A stretch of 64,000 nucleotides of DNA from Candidatus Lucifugimonas marina (lineage in GTDB: Bacteria > Chloroflexota > Dehalococcoidia > Lucifugimonadales > Lucifugimonadaceae), in contig CP046147.1 in the NCBI GenBank assembly GCA_029593915.1, forward strand, positions 2,589,001-2,653,000, written 5' to 3'. The translations under genes and the position numbers were made by a program. This document shows, piece by piece, positions 35,731-43,752 of this stretch (position 1 is its first letter; each line of letters begins with the position of its first letter). Under the pieces are notes generated by a model. The model saw only the letters and a program-made list of their open reading frames with translations, was not told the DNA's origin and did not search any database.

Positions 35731-38651
35731 CATCGTTACCTACGCAATCTGCCCAGAACCGGCGCCTATCGTCTCAAACATCTGATTTGGAAAGCGAACT
35801 CAAAAAGGCAGTAGCCGGCGAGGTTCGATTCGATTCAATATCCAAGCAAATGTATTCGACTGATGCATCCCTTTACAGGATGGAGCCAGTCGGAGTCGTA
35901 ATTCCTCGTAATTCCGACGATGTTCAAGCGGTGCTCGAAATCGCTGGGAAGAACGGTGTTTCAGTTCTTCCACGTGGTGGTGGAACAGGGCTTTCAGGCC
36001 AAACTGTGAACCACTCAGTTGTGCTCGACTTTTCGAAGTACATGCACAACGTCATCGAGATAAACAAAGAAGAACAGTGGGTGAAAACCCAGCCCGGTGT
36101 AACGATCGATGAGTTGAATCGCCAACTCAAGGCTTCCGGCCTCTTCTTCACCCCCGACCCAAGCACATCCAGCCGAGCAAACATCGGCGGTGCAATGGGT
36201 AACAACTCCTGCGGAACACACTCGATCATCTACGGCAAGACAGTGGATCACGTGCTCGAGATGGACGTCACATTGTCAGACGGAACGCAGACTAATTTTG
36301 GAATGCGAGATGCAGCCGCTCTCACTGGGCTACTTCGTAAAGAAGGCCTAGAGGGTGACATTTATCGCGGTGTTACCGAGATTTCAGCCAATGCTGCAAA
36401 TCTGGTTGAAACAAAATTTCCAAAGATTCTTCGACGTGTTGGTGGCTACAACATCGACAGAACCCAAGACCCTTCAGCACTGAATCTAACGCAAGTAATG
36501 GTTGGTTCTGAAGGAACTCTCGCAGCCGTTACTGCAGCCAAGCTGAATCTCGTAAAGATCCCGAAATACAAAGTATTCGGAGTCGTACATTTCAACAGCC
36601 TAATCGAATCGATGGAGGCAACGGTTGCGATTCTCGAAGAATCACCAGCTGCTATCGAACACGTCGGTCAACTAATCATCGAACAGTCACGACGATCACT
36701 CGGATTCTCCCGAGCTACCGGCTTTATCCAAGGTGACCCAACCGACCTACTAGTCGTCGAATTCAGCGGCGAGGATGAAGCAGAGACGCGTTCGCGACTT
36801 GACCACATGGTCGAAAAGCTTGAGCGCTTAAACCTTGGCTATGCAACCACCAAGCTCTACACAGCCGCCGAACAAAATCAGGTAGCCGACTTCAGGCGTG
36901 CCGGTCTTGGTTTGCTAATGAACGTTGATGGGCCGGCGAAGCCACTCGCATTCGTCGAAGACACTGCGGTATCTCCTGAGAAACTTCCTGCATACGTTGA
37001 ACGTTTCGACGAGATCGTAAAGAGCCATGGCACTGAAGCCGGATACTACGGTCATGCCAGTGTTGGCTGTCTCCACATTCGCCCGCTGATCAATATCAAA
37101 ACTCGCGATGGCATGGAGAAGATGGAGGCAATAGCGACCGATATTGCCGATCTTGTTCAGGAGTTCGATGGTGCTTACTCCGGAGAACACGGCGATGGCA
37201 TCGTTCGCGGGTTCTTCACCGAAAAGCTCTTCGGAAAAGAACTAACTGATGCCTTCAGAGATATAAAAAACGTGTTCGACCCAACAGGGATTATGAATCC
37301 TGGGAAGATTTTCGACACACCGGATATCAAAGAGAATCTCAGGTTTGGTGATACTTACAAAGCGCCTGAAATTTCAACAAGGCTTGATTTCAAAAAAGAA
37401 GGTGGTTTCGTAGCCGCCGTCGAAATGTGCAACGGAGTCGGTGCCTGCCGCAAACTTCATGCAGGTGCGATGTGCCCTTCGTACATGGCAACACGAGAAG
37501 AGCAACACACCACCCGCGGCCGCGCGAACACATTGCGAGGGGTTCTTTCTGGCTCACTCCCGCACGAAAAACTTGGCTCCAAGAACATACTGAACGTTCT
37601 CGACCTCTGCCTTGAGTGCAAATCGTGCAAGGCTGAATGCCCATCGAACGTCGACATGGCTAAGATCAAGTACGAGTACCTGTACCAGTACTACAAGACG
37701 AACAAGGTGCCTCTGCGCTCGAAACTCGTCGCCGACATCCACCGGTTAAGCTCACTTTCGGCACCAATGGCGCCAATCGCCAACATGGTCAACCGATCAG
37801 CCCCGGTCAAATTTCTGCTGGAAAAAGCGGTTGGCTTTGACCGAAACCGCCCAATGCCAAAAGTGGTTCGAAACACGTTCGAGAAATGGTTTGACGGGCA
37901 CAAATCGCAGACAGCGAGCCCCCGTGGCAAGATAGTTCTCTTTCACGACACGTTCATGAACTTCAACCACCCGAGCATCGGCATTTCCGCCACTCGAGTG
38001 CTCGAAGCACTGGGCTACGAAGTTGTCGTACTGAAAGATCGCAAATGCTGTGGCCGACCTATGATCTCCAAAGGCCTACTCGACAAAGCTGGCAGCAACG
38101 CTCGCCACAATGTCGACCTGCTTCATCCGTACGTTGAACAAGGCGTGAAAATCGTTGGCTGCGAAGCCAGTTGTGTTTCGGCGATGACCGACGATTGGCC
38201 CGATCTTCTTGGTAGTGACGAAAAAGCAAAAGCAGTAGCAGCTGCAGTTGTGACTATCGAAGATTTGATAGTCGAAACCGATGGCGATGATGGGCAGCAA
38301 ATCAAATGGTCGGATGCCAAGAAAGAGATTAGTTTCTTTGGGCACTGTCACCAAAAGGCGCTCACTGGAACATCAAACTCGGTAAAGGCTCTGAATATTC
38401 CGGCAGGCTTCGAAGCCACTGAAATTTCAGCTGGTTGCTGCGGCATGGCTGGCTCTTTCGGCTATGAAAAGGGGCACGTCGATATCTCGACCGCAGCAGG
38501 TGAAGACCGCCTATTCCCGGCAATTCGTGAAGCAGGCTCAAACGTCGAAATCGCTACTTCAGGAGTCTCGTGTCGTGAACAGATCGGTTTCAACACCCCT
38601 CGAGAATCTCGCCACGTCGTCGAGATTCTCGCTGACGCACTGTTCGACTAG
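35727..38651 (+). CDS. FAD-linked oxidase with Fe-S and CCG domains (YdiJ/GlcD-GlcF-like)
   Basis: This 974-residue fusion is of the D-2-hydroxyacid dehydrogenase type. The FAD-binding domain (PCMH type) has LPRGGGTGLSGQTV at residues 81-94. The FAD-linked oxidase C domain runs to about 540. Fe-S cysteines start at Cys568 and Cys574, with a CxxCxxCxxxCP cluster at 628-638 (LECKSCKAECPSNVD). Two CCG repeats follow (KCCGRPMISKG, GCCGMAGSFGYE). Such proteins oxidise D-lactate, glycolate or D-2-hydroxyglutarate and pass electrons to quinone or a partner. The substrate cannot be set from sequence. It overlaps the TerC gene by 4 bases. Confidence 0.88.
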   Translation: MTSLPTQSAQNRRLSSQTSDLESELKKAVAGEVRFDSISKQMYSTDASLYRMEPVGVVIPRNSDDVQAVLEIAGKNGVSVLPRGGGTGLSGQTVNHSVVLDFSKYMHNVIEINKEEQWVKTQPGVTIDELNRQLKASGLFFTPDPSTSSRANIGGAMGNNSCGTHSIIYGKTVDHVLEMDVTLSDGTQTNFGMRDAAALTGLLRKEGLEGDIYRGVTEISANAANLVETKFPKILRRVGGYNIDRTQDPSALNLTQVMVGSEGTLAAVTAAKLNLVKIPKYKVFGVVHFNSLIESMEATVAILEESPAAIEHVGQLIIEQSRRSLGFSRATGFIQGDPTDLLVVEFSGEDEAETRSRLDHMVEKLERLNLGYATTKLYTAAEQNQVADFRRAGLGLLMNVDGPAKPLAFVEDTAVSPEKLPAYVERFDEIVKSHGTEAGYYGHASVGCLHIRPLINIKTRDGMEKMEAIATDIADLVQEFDGAYSGEHGDGIVRGFFTEKLFGKELTDAFRDIKNVFDPTGIMNPGKIFDTPDIKENLRFGDTYKAPEISTRLDFKKEGGFVAAVEMCNGVGACRKLHAGAMCPSYMATREEQHTTRGRANTLRGVLSGSLPHEKLGSKNILNVLDLCLECKSCKAECPSNVDMAKIKYEYLYQYYKTNKVPLRSKLVADIHRLSSLSAPMAPIANMVNRSAPVKFLLEKAVGFDRNRPMPKVVRNTFEKWFDGHKSQTASPRGKIVLFHDTFMNFNHPSIGISATRVLEALGYEVVVLKDRKCCGRPMISKGLLDKAGSNARHNVDLLHPYVEQGVKIVGCEASCVSAMTDDWPDLLGSDEKAKAVAAAVVTIEDLIVETDGDDGQQIKWSDAKKEISFFGHCHQKALTGTSNSVKALNIPAGFEATEISAGCCGMAGSFGYEKGHVDISTAAGEDRLFPAIREAGSNVEIATSGVSCREQIGFNTPRESRHVVEILADALFD

Positions 38652-38854
38652 ATGTTCGACTAAATCGGTCAATTAAAGAGCTTCCAGCCGGTATCCCCCT
38701 ACGGCAGAAATCACCAAGACCGAGTTTAGTTCGCTCACACCATGTGGTTTCGTTGAACACGTAACAACGTAAGTACTAGTCGTATTACCGTATACAGATG
38801 CCGCAGAGTCATATACTCATGGTGAAAGCCCAAATCTCTAGCGGGAGCAGCAGC

Positions 38855-39457
38855 ATGTCGCTTACTAGTCACTTAAAAGACAAAAATAGCCTCGTCAGAC
38901 AATTCATTCTTGACCGTTTTCCAAACACGAGAGCTCTAACCAAAGAAGCCTCGGCAGCGATCAAGAAATCAACGACTTCACGTCCAAACGGGTCAGCCAG
39001 AATTCCGACAACCATCGGGGGCGCGATCGATTATCGAATTAGATACTTTTTTCCGCAGGAATCGTCTCGCTCGCTGCTTGCGTGGAAGGGTGCGAATCAG
39101 GCCAGCACCCAAATTGAAAACGGGTTCGACGCTATCCCAGAAGTGTCCGCTGACGCTCGGATGAATCCTGAAATAGGAAAGAGCGGTACTATCCTGCACC
39201 CAGCCGGGGGAGTCGTAACAGAATTCTTCGAGGAACTCGATTCGTTTCTTGAGTCGGAAAAACCGGCTGGAAGGCAGCTTGATCATAAACCTGAAACGGT
39301 ACTGGCTCGCTACTGTTATGTTCTATCTCTATTCGAAGAAGTGTCTCGAGCCGGAGCGTGGCCTACATCCATACTGTTCAAGCAGAAGTATAAATCGTCG
39401 GAAGAATTACTCGAGGCGATTTCTGATGACTGGGTCGACGACATCTTGAATCTTTAA
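38855..39457 (+). CDS. N-terminal half of a nuclease-like protein, ended by an in-frame stop
   Basis: The 200-residue reading frame begins MSLTSHLKDKNSLVRQFILD. A GGGAG Shine-Dalgarno about eight bases before the ATG makes this start better than the ATG at 38798. It ends WVDDILNL with TAA at 39455. The next ORF lies in the same frame, separated only by that stop and one codon, and carries a nuclease-like core. I read the two as one gene of about 320 residues broken by a nonsense codon, or by a sequencing error. The N-terminal half has a GGAIDYRIRYFF motif and a helical RYCYVLSLFEEVSRAG stretch. Function of this half is unknown. Confidence 0.55.
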   Translation: MSLTSHLKDKNSLVRQFILDRFPNTRALTKEASAAIKKSTTSRPNGSARIPTTIGGAIDYRIRYFFPQESSRSLLAWKGANQASTQIENGFDAIPEVSADARMNPEIGKSGTILHPAGGVVTEFFEELDSFLESEKPAGRQLDHKPETVLARYCYVLSLFEEVSRAGAWPTSILFKQKYKSSEELLEAISDDWVDDILNL

Positions 39458-39460
39458 GCG

Positions 39461-39817
39461 ATGTTCTTTCATCAATTCGAATATCAGCTTAATAAACCCG
39501 TCACACTAAACCCAACGTTTGATGGCAGTATTGACGTTTCAGGTGCTGACGGGGATTTGATCCTAGACCATTGTCTAATCGACTTCAAAGCCACTATAAA
39601 TCCAAAATTATCTCCAGATTGGATACGCCAATTAGTCGGATACTCACTACTCGACTACTCTGATATCCACCAGTTAGATTCTGTCGGCATATATCTCGTG
39701 CGACAAGGGCTATTGCTTCGGTGGTCTATGGACGAATTCATCGGAACATTAACCGAAGGGAAAGCCAATTTGGCTACGCTCCGAGAAGACTTTCAAGAAA
39801 TGACGAACTCTCTTTAG
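39461..39817 (+). CDS. C-terminal half of the interrupted nuclease-like gene (PD-(D/E)XK-like)
   Basis: These 118 residues are in frame with the ORF before. The segment GADGDLILDHCLIDFKATIN has the D-x(n)-D-x-K layout of a PD-(D/E)XK active site (Asp in GDLI, then DFK). WIRQLVGYSLLDYSD matches the helix after the core in such folds. A free-standing protein starting at the ATG 39461 has no clear Shine-Dalgarno, so it is more likely the tail of one broken gene. The setting, with long non-coding gaps around, looks accessory. A defence or DNA-repair nuclease is possible. Confidence 0.5.
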   Translation: MFFHQFEYQLNKPVTLNPTFDGSIDVSGADGDLILDHCLIDFKATINPKLSPDWIRQLVGYSLLDYSDIHQLDSVGIYLVRQGLLLRWSMDEFIGTLTEGKANLATLREDFQEMTNSL

Positions 39818-40338
39818 CTTGTCGATCCGAAACTCCAATCGATTTTTCGAAAACGTTTTTTTTCGCCTGTTCAGTCCGAAATCGGAACGGTGTACGCCGC
39901 CGACGGCATGAGATATACCGTCGGCCCGGTTCCCCCGATGTTCGCCATATCGCCGAACACTTTTTTCACCGCGCCATCCAACGACTCGGTGGTTCGGCCT
40001 CGCATCATCGCCAAGAATATTTCGTTCCTCATCCAGCGTCAGAACTCGATGAATTTCAGTCGCATATATGAACTAAATATCTTTTTGCGCTCCTCCGACA
40101 TTGTTCAAGCCATCGACACGAGAGAGCAGCCACTGATTACCTGATCATCAAAATGCTTTCGTGAAGATTTATAGCGTTCGCTCTGATCGAAGAATTCGCA
40201 GCGTATCAGCATCACATCGTCACACCAGATTCTCGTTTGAGTACACATATCCACCGTTTCAGGCGTTACACTTCCGCCATCTAACTACTAGGTCCGCTAT
40301 CGGGCTTTGGTACGGCAAAACGAGTACGGAGTATCACT
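39818..40338. other. 520-base gap with a possible tiny minus-strand ORF
   Basis: No strong gene is seen. A minus-strand ORF of 53 codons (40032 down to 39871) begins MRNEIFLAMMRGRTTESLDG but has no good ribosome binding site and no recognised relatives. A hairpin GCCGACGG (39899-39906) with CCGTCGGC (39918-39925) lies in it. The transaldolase promoter is probably in the last 100 bases. Confidence 0.35.
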
Positions 40339-41106
40339 GTGGCAACCCAAAATGGAACATCAGCAAAACTAACCGAACCACTGTTCGGCACAGCTGAAAA
40401 CGCACGAATGACCGGAACTGGACCGGCTATCTGGCTTGCTGGCGATCCAGAAGATCTTCCCGAATGGCTCGATGCTGGAGCTGCCGGAATCGTAACCAAC
40501 ACTGTTGTTCTCAATCAGATGGTTCAGAAATATGGCCAGATCACTGAACTCACCCAGCGATACTTGGACATCACCGACAAGCCAGTCGTTATCGAAATCG
40601 ATGGTCATTCGACCCAGGAGCTTCTCGACGTTGGTGAAGTGTTCACCAAAATGTCCGATCAGATCGTGCTAAAAATCCCTGCATCTACTCACGCATTGGG
40701 CGCTTTCGCTGAACTAAAGAAGGCAGGAGTTCCAACCTTCTGCACGACGGTTTTCACACTCCCACAAGCCGCCGCTGTGGCACAGGCAGGCGTGACTCAC
40801 GTTCTGCCATTCTGCGAGCCATTCAACGACGTGGGTGGCGACCCCACAAAGCTAATTCGTGACTGTCAGGAAATGTTCGACGGCTGGGCAGACCGACCGT
40901 TCGTAACTGCCGCACTTGTGCGTTCTGTCGAGACAGCCGAGGCTGCTCTTGCCGATGGAGCTGATGGAATCATCGTCTTCTGGCCAGTATTCAGAGACAT
41001 GATGCAGAGTCACTTGACCGATGAGTGGAACAAGACATTCCTGGACGAATGGAATTCGATGAACGATGCAGGTCTGATGAAAGACCTTCCAGTCCAAAAG
41101 CACTAA
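40339..41106 (+). CDS. transaldolase-family aldolase
   Basis: This 255-residue TIM-barrel protein is of the transaldolase/fructose-6-phosphate aldolase family. Lys112 in VLKIPAS is the Schiff-base lysine. The TFCTTVFTLPQAAAVAQAGVTHVLPF stretch corresponds to the beta-5/6 region of small transaldolases. The N-terminal 30 residues are an extension relative to the 215-residue enzymes. The start is GTG. A strong hairpin follows the gene. A pentose-phosphate or deoxysugar role is possible; the substrate is not shown. Confidence 0.82.
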   Translation: MATQNGTSAKLTEPLFGTAENARMTGTGPAIWLAGDPEDLPEWLDAGAAGIVTNTVVLNQMVQKYGQITELTQRYLDITDKPVVIEIDGHSTQELLDVGEVFTKMSDQIVLKIPASTHALGAFAELKKAGVPTFCTTVFTLPQAAAVAQAGVTHVLPFCEPFNDVGGDPTKLIRDCQEMFDGWADRPFVTAALVRSVETAEAALADGADGIIVFWPVFRDMMQSHLTDEWNKTFLDEWNSMNDAGLMKDLPVQKH

Positions 41107-41139
41107 TCGAATCTTCTCGAACCGAAATTAAAGTTAACG

Positions 41140-41185
41140 ACAGTAAGGGCATCCTCCGGCCGGGTTTGGAGGATGCCCTTACTGT
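41140..41185. terminator. 18-bp perfect hairpin after the transaldolase gene
   Basis: ACAGTAAGGGCATCCTCC pairs perfectly with 41168-41185 across a 10-base loop. There is no T-run on either side, so termination may be factor-assisted. It is the first of several stems in the convergent gap. Confidence 0.65.
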
Positions 41186-41201
41186 TAGTAGGACTGTCGG
41201 A

Positions 41202-41298
41202 CCGCCCCGTCAGCAAAAATACTGAGGGGTTTAGCGTTTAAGCTCCCGGGGCGGGCCATTGGCCATCGCACCACCTGTTTGTCCGGCCGGGACGAACA
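41202..41298. other. structured intergenic region with two further stems
   Basis: CCGCCCCG (41202-41209) pairs with CGGGGCGG (41247-41254) around an A-rich inner loop. TGTTTGTCC (41276-41284) pairs with GGACGAACA (41290-41298) with one G-U pair. Both lie between the convergent transaldolase and archaellin-like genes. They could be the 3' end of the archaellin-like transcript or a small RNA. No family was recognised. Confidence 0.45.
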
Positions 41299-41340
41299 AG
41301 GGCACTGCAAATACACGCTGATGAGAGTTCTGAACCTATG

Positions 41341-42054
41341 TCAGTTCAGACTCATCACCGCTCGCAGTCCGGGAGGGACACTACGCTGAATTGTTAGAGG
41401 TGCTCCGAGCTGAGGTGTCATTTCTATGACAAACCTGGTGCTTTTTACAACCAGGGAATCGGTAGCAGTGAGTCCATTGACTCCACCACCGTTGGCAGAA
41501 CTTCCGTCCATATAGGCGAGCGAGCTGTTACTAGAAACGTCGACGGCTGTGAGTCGATCAAGCAGCCAGACCGTGACTTCAGCTTTTTCACCGTCTTCTA
41601 ACAACGAGTCGCCGTTGTTATTTCCGATAAATACCGCTGACCATGGGACGTCGCTCAAGCGCTGATTTTCATCTGCATACGAGACAATCGTCGCCGTACT
41701 TGCACCCGGAACGATATCCGGGTCGGTGCCCGAATCGTCGGCTGAATACGGCGCAGTCAAGTCGACAGGTTCACCTGCGAGCGAGTTCTGAGCAATAAAG
41801 ACAATTTTGTGTACTGCCTGAGTGCTGCCAACGTATCCAGAGAATGCGAAAGCCGAACCAGCCTGGCGCAGACGTGTCCGAGTCTCTTTGAGACCGGCGT
41901 GGATCGTTTGCTTGTTTGCCTCAGATGAGAACACACCTGCTGAAAGAATCGTGAATGCGAACACTGAAGCCACAACCACAAATGCAATTAGCACGATCGC
42001 TGTTTCAAGACCCGTGATGCCTTTTTCTTGGCTACGGGATCCCTTCAGGACCAT
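41341..42054 (-). CDS. archaellin-like protein (archaeal-type flagellin prepilin)
   Basis: The 237-residue protein begins MVLKGSRSQEKG, then ITGLETAIVLIAFVVVASVF. This is a class III signal peptide with cleavage expected after Gly12. The hydrophobic stretch matches archaellins (Arch_flagellin family) rather than bacterial type IV pilins, which have a Phe-Thr-x-x-Glu start. Glu17 is present. The remaining 200 residues are beta-rich and Ser/Asp/Gly-rich, as in the outer domain of an archaellin. An AAGGGG Shine-Dalgarno lies seven bases before the ATG. No FlaI/FlaJ or prepilin peptidase gene is nearby. It is an orphan filament subunit here. Confidence 0.82.
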   Translation of the reverse strand: MVLKGSRSQEKGITGLETAIVLIAFVVVASVFAFTILSAGVFSSEANKQTIHAGLKETRTRLRQAGSAFAFSGYVGSTQAVHKIVFIAQNSLAGEPVDLTAPYSADDSGTDPDIVPGASTATIVSYADENQRLSDVPWSAVFIGNNNGDSLLEDGEKAEVTVWLLDRLTAVDVSSNSSLAYMDGSSANGGGVNGLTATDSLVVKSTRFVIEMTPQLGAPLTIQRSVPPGLRAVMSLN

Positions 42055-42514
42055 AATCGTTACCCCTTACTTATACCGCTCGACCTATGCGACGACAGCG
42101 AGAACCCCCTCGCTGTTGTTTTAGATCGCCCACTCGTTTTTATTTGAGTGCTGGCCGGGCGGATAAGCTCCACTATGTCGCTCCTCTACCAGCCAAACAT
42201 CGTGGAAACTACCTAGTGGCATCCGGGAAACGCGGTAATTAACAGCACCTATCAAGCATCCGTAAAGACGTAGTCGGGCATGGTTACCAGTGCACATTCC
42301 CAGTTCAACACGGCATGTTCAAGCAACACAGAGACAAGTAATACCAGCGGACAGGGGTATCAACTTTCGCAAAGCTGGGGAAATCGCTATTTGTGCATAT
42401 TTACGAGCGCACTACAGGTAAACCCCCACGCGAAAAGTTCGAGTGAGGGTGTGTAAGTGCTACTAGTTGGGGTTCAGCGTATGGCTAACCCCGCAGGGTT
42501 AGCCCAGATCTGAG
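42055..42514. other. 460-base non-coding region upstream of the archaellin-like gene
   Basis: No gene is seen. It contains the leader stem ACAGCGAG (42095-42102) with CTCGCTGT (42109-42116), 41 bases before the archaellin start. A perfect 9-bp stem GGCTAACCC, CGCA, GGGTTAGCC lies at 42483-42504, just after the PLP-enzyme stop. The latter probably ends that transcript, though it lacks a T-run. A GEMM-like riboswitch was considered but not supported. Confidence 0.45.
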
Positions 42515-43654
42515 CTAACTGCGGAGAATCTCGTTCAATCGGTCGGCAATGATGATCTCTTCGCCGTCTTGAACGTTAACCATCACGATGTTGATCTCTT
42601 CTCGACTTCCACCGCCGCCGACGTAAATACCAGGATCGCCATCTTCGAGCTGCTGTTTGATATCTGCAATTGAAGGTCCATCAAAGTCGTCTTCGAAGTA
42701 CAGCACCGGCTGAGGACCTTGCCTCTCAGCTGGATCGTCTTCGATCACAACCCGTAACCCGTCGATTCCCGCAAGTCGTTCGGCGACAAACTCAGCTTTA
42801 GATTGCCAGCCCGCCCACTCAGCCGCTTCATCAGAGTCGGTGAACAGTTGGAGAGCAGTGACCATTCCAACGATGTTCTCTTTAGAGACCTTCATGGGGC
42901 GACCTATGCCGGCAACTGACGAATCGAGGTTCAGCGAGTTCATCACTACTGCTTCCATCAGGTCAGCTTTGCCTGCAAGTACACCCGCCGATTGTGGCCC
43001 ACCTATGCCCTTGCCACCACTGAACGCCACCATGTCGGCGCCCATCTTGTGGAATTTTGACAGATTTGAACGAGGTGGAACTTCAGCAGCGGCATCTACG
43101 ATCACCGGTACGTCATGTTCGTGAGCGACACGAATCGTCTCTTCCAGACCGATACCGTGGTCGATGAACGGTGCAACGACAAACGCAACGCAAGCTGTGT
43201 TCTCGTTGATGGCAGCTTCGAGATCGTCCGATGTAACTGATCCAGGCTCTCCGTACTCAACCAGAGTGCCCCCTGCGGTCACAAAAGCCTTGTCATAACG
43301 ATTGCGTTGCCCTTTAAAGATGATGACTTCATTCTTCATTCCGGTCGTATCTGGAAGTTGCTCAACGTTCTCTTCGCTCTGACCGGTCATACACGCAGCC
43401 ACCATTAGTACCTGAGCCGCAGAACAACCAGCAGTAACGAGTCCACGTTCGGCACCGCACGAGCGTGCTACAACTTCGCCAGCCGCCAAGTTCAGCTTCT
43501 TTATGTCTATAAAGGCGTTTGCGGCGTCGTCCATCGCCTGTCGCACTTCTGGGCCCATAATCGAGCCACCGAGGGCGGTAACCCAGCTCTGGGCGTTGAT
43601 GATGGGCGAAACTCCGAGCTTTTTGTACACCTCGGGCCAAACGCGTTCAGTCAT
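42515..43654 (-). CDS. SelA-like PLP-dependent enzyme
   Basis: This 379-residue fold-type I PLP enzyme is of the SelA/D-glucosaminate-6-phosphate ammonia-lyase branch. PLP Lys215 lies in FSGGKGIGGPQSAGVL. Asp187 in VIVDAAAEVPP would hold the pyridine nitrogen. YKKLGVSPIINAQSWVTALGG near the N-terminus is typical of this group, in which many members are not true selenocysteine synthases. No selD, selB or selenocysteine tRNA is seen here, so a lyase or aldolase role is more likely. Substrate unknown. Confidence 0.8.
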   Translation of the reverse strand: MTERVWPEVYKKLGVSPIINAQSWVTALGGSIMGPEVRQAMDDAANAFIDIKKLNLAAGEVVARSCGAERGLVTAGCSAAQVLMVAACMTGQSEENVEQLPDTTGMKNEVIIFKGQRNRYDKAFVTAGGTLVEYGEPGSVTSDDLEAAINENTACVAFVVAPFIDHGIGLEETIRVAHEHDVPVIVDAAAEVPPRSNLSKFHKMGADMVAFSGGKGIGGPQSAGVLAGKADLMEAVVMNSLNLDSSVAGIGRPMKVSKENIVGMVTALQLFTDSDEAAEWAGWQSKAEFVAERLAGIDGLRVVIEDDPAERQGPQPVLYFEDDFDGPSIADIKQQLEDGDPGIYVGGGGSREEINIVMVNVQDGEEIIIADRLNEILRS

Positions 43655-43752
43655 GCAGAAACTCCAATTCGTATTGCAGCACCCAGATATGGGACTATCT
43701 AACGAGGCGGAATTCTACAGATGATTTTTAGCTTTGGGGCGAGTTCGCGCTA

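Noticed and set aside
39890-40144. An 84-codon plus-strand ORF (MYAADGMRYTVGPVPPMF...)
   Set aside because: No ribosome binding site or recognisable motif. It conflicts with the minus-strand frame in the same place, and a rich hairpin explains the base composition.
42360-42420. A GEMM/c-di-GMP riboswitch suggested by GCAAAGC near 42369 and GGTTACC near 42283
   Set aside because: The conserved segments are in the wrong order and distance, and no downstream gene on that strand fits.
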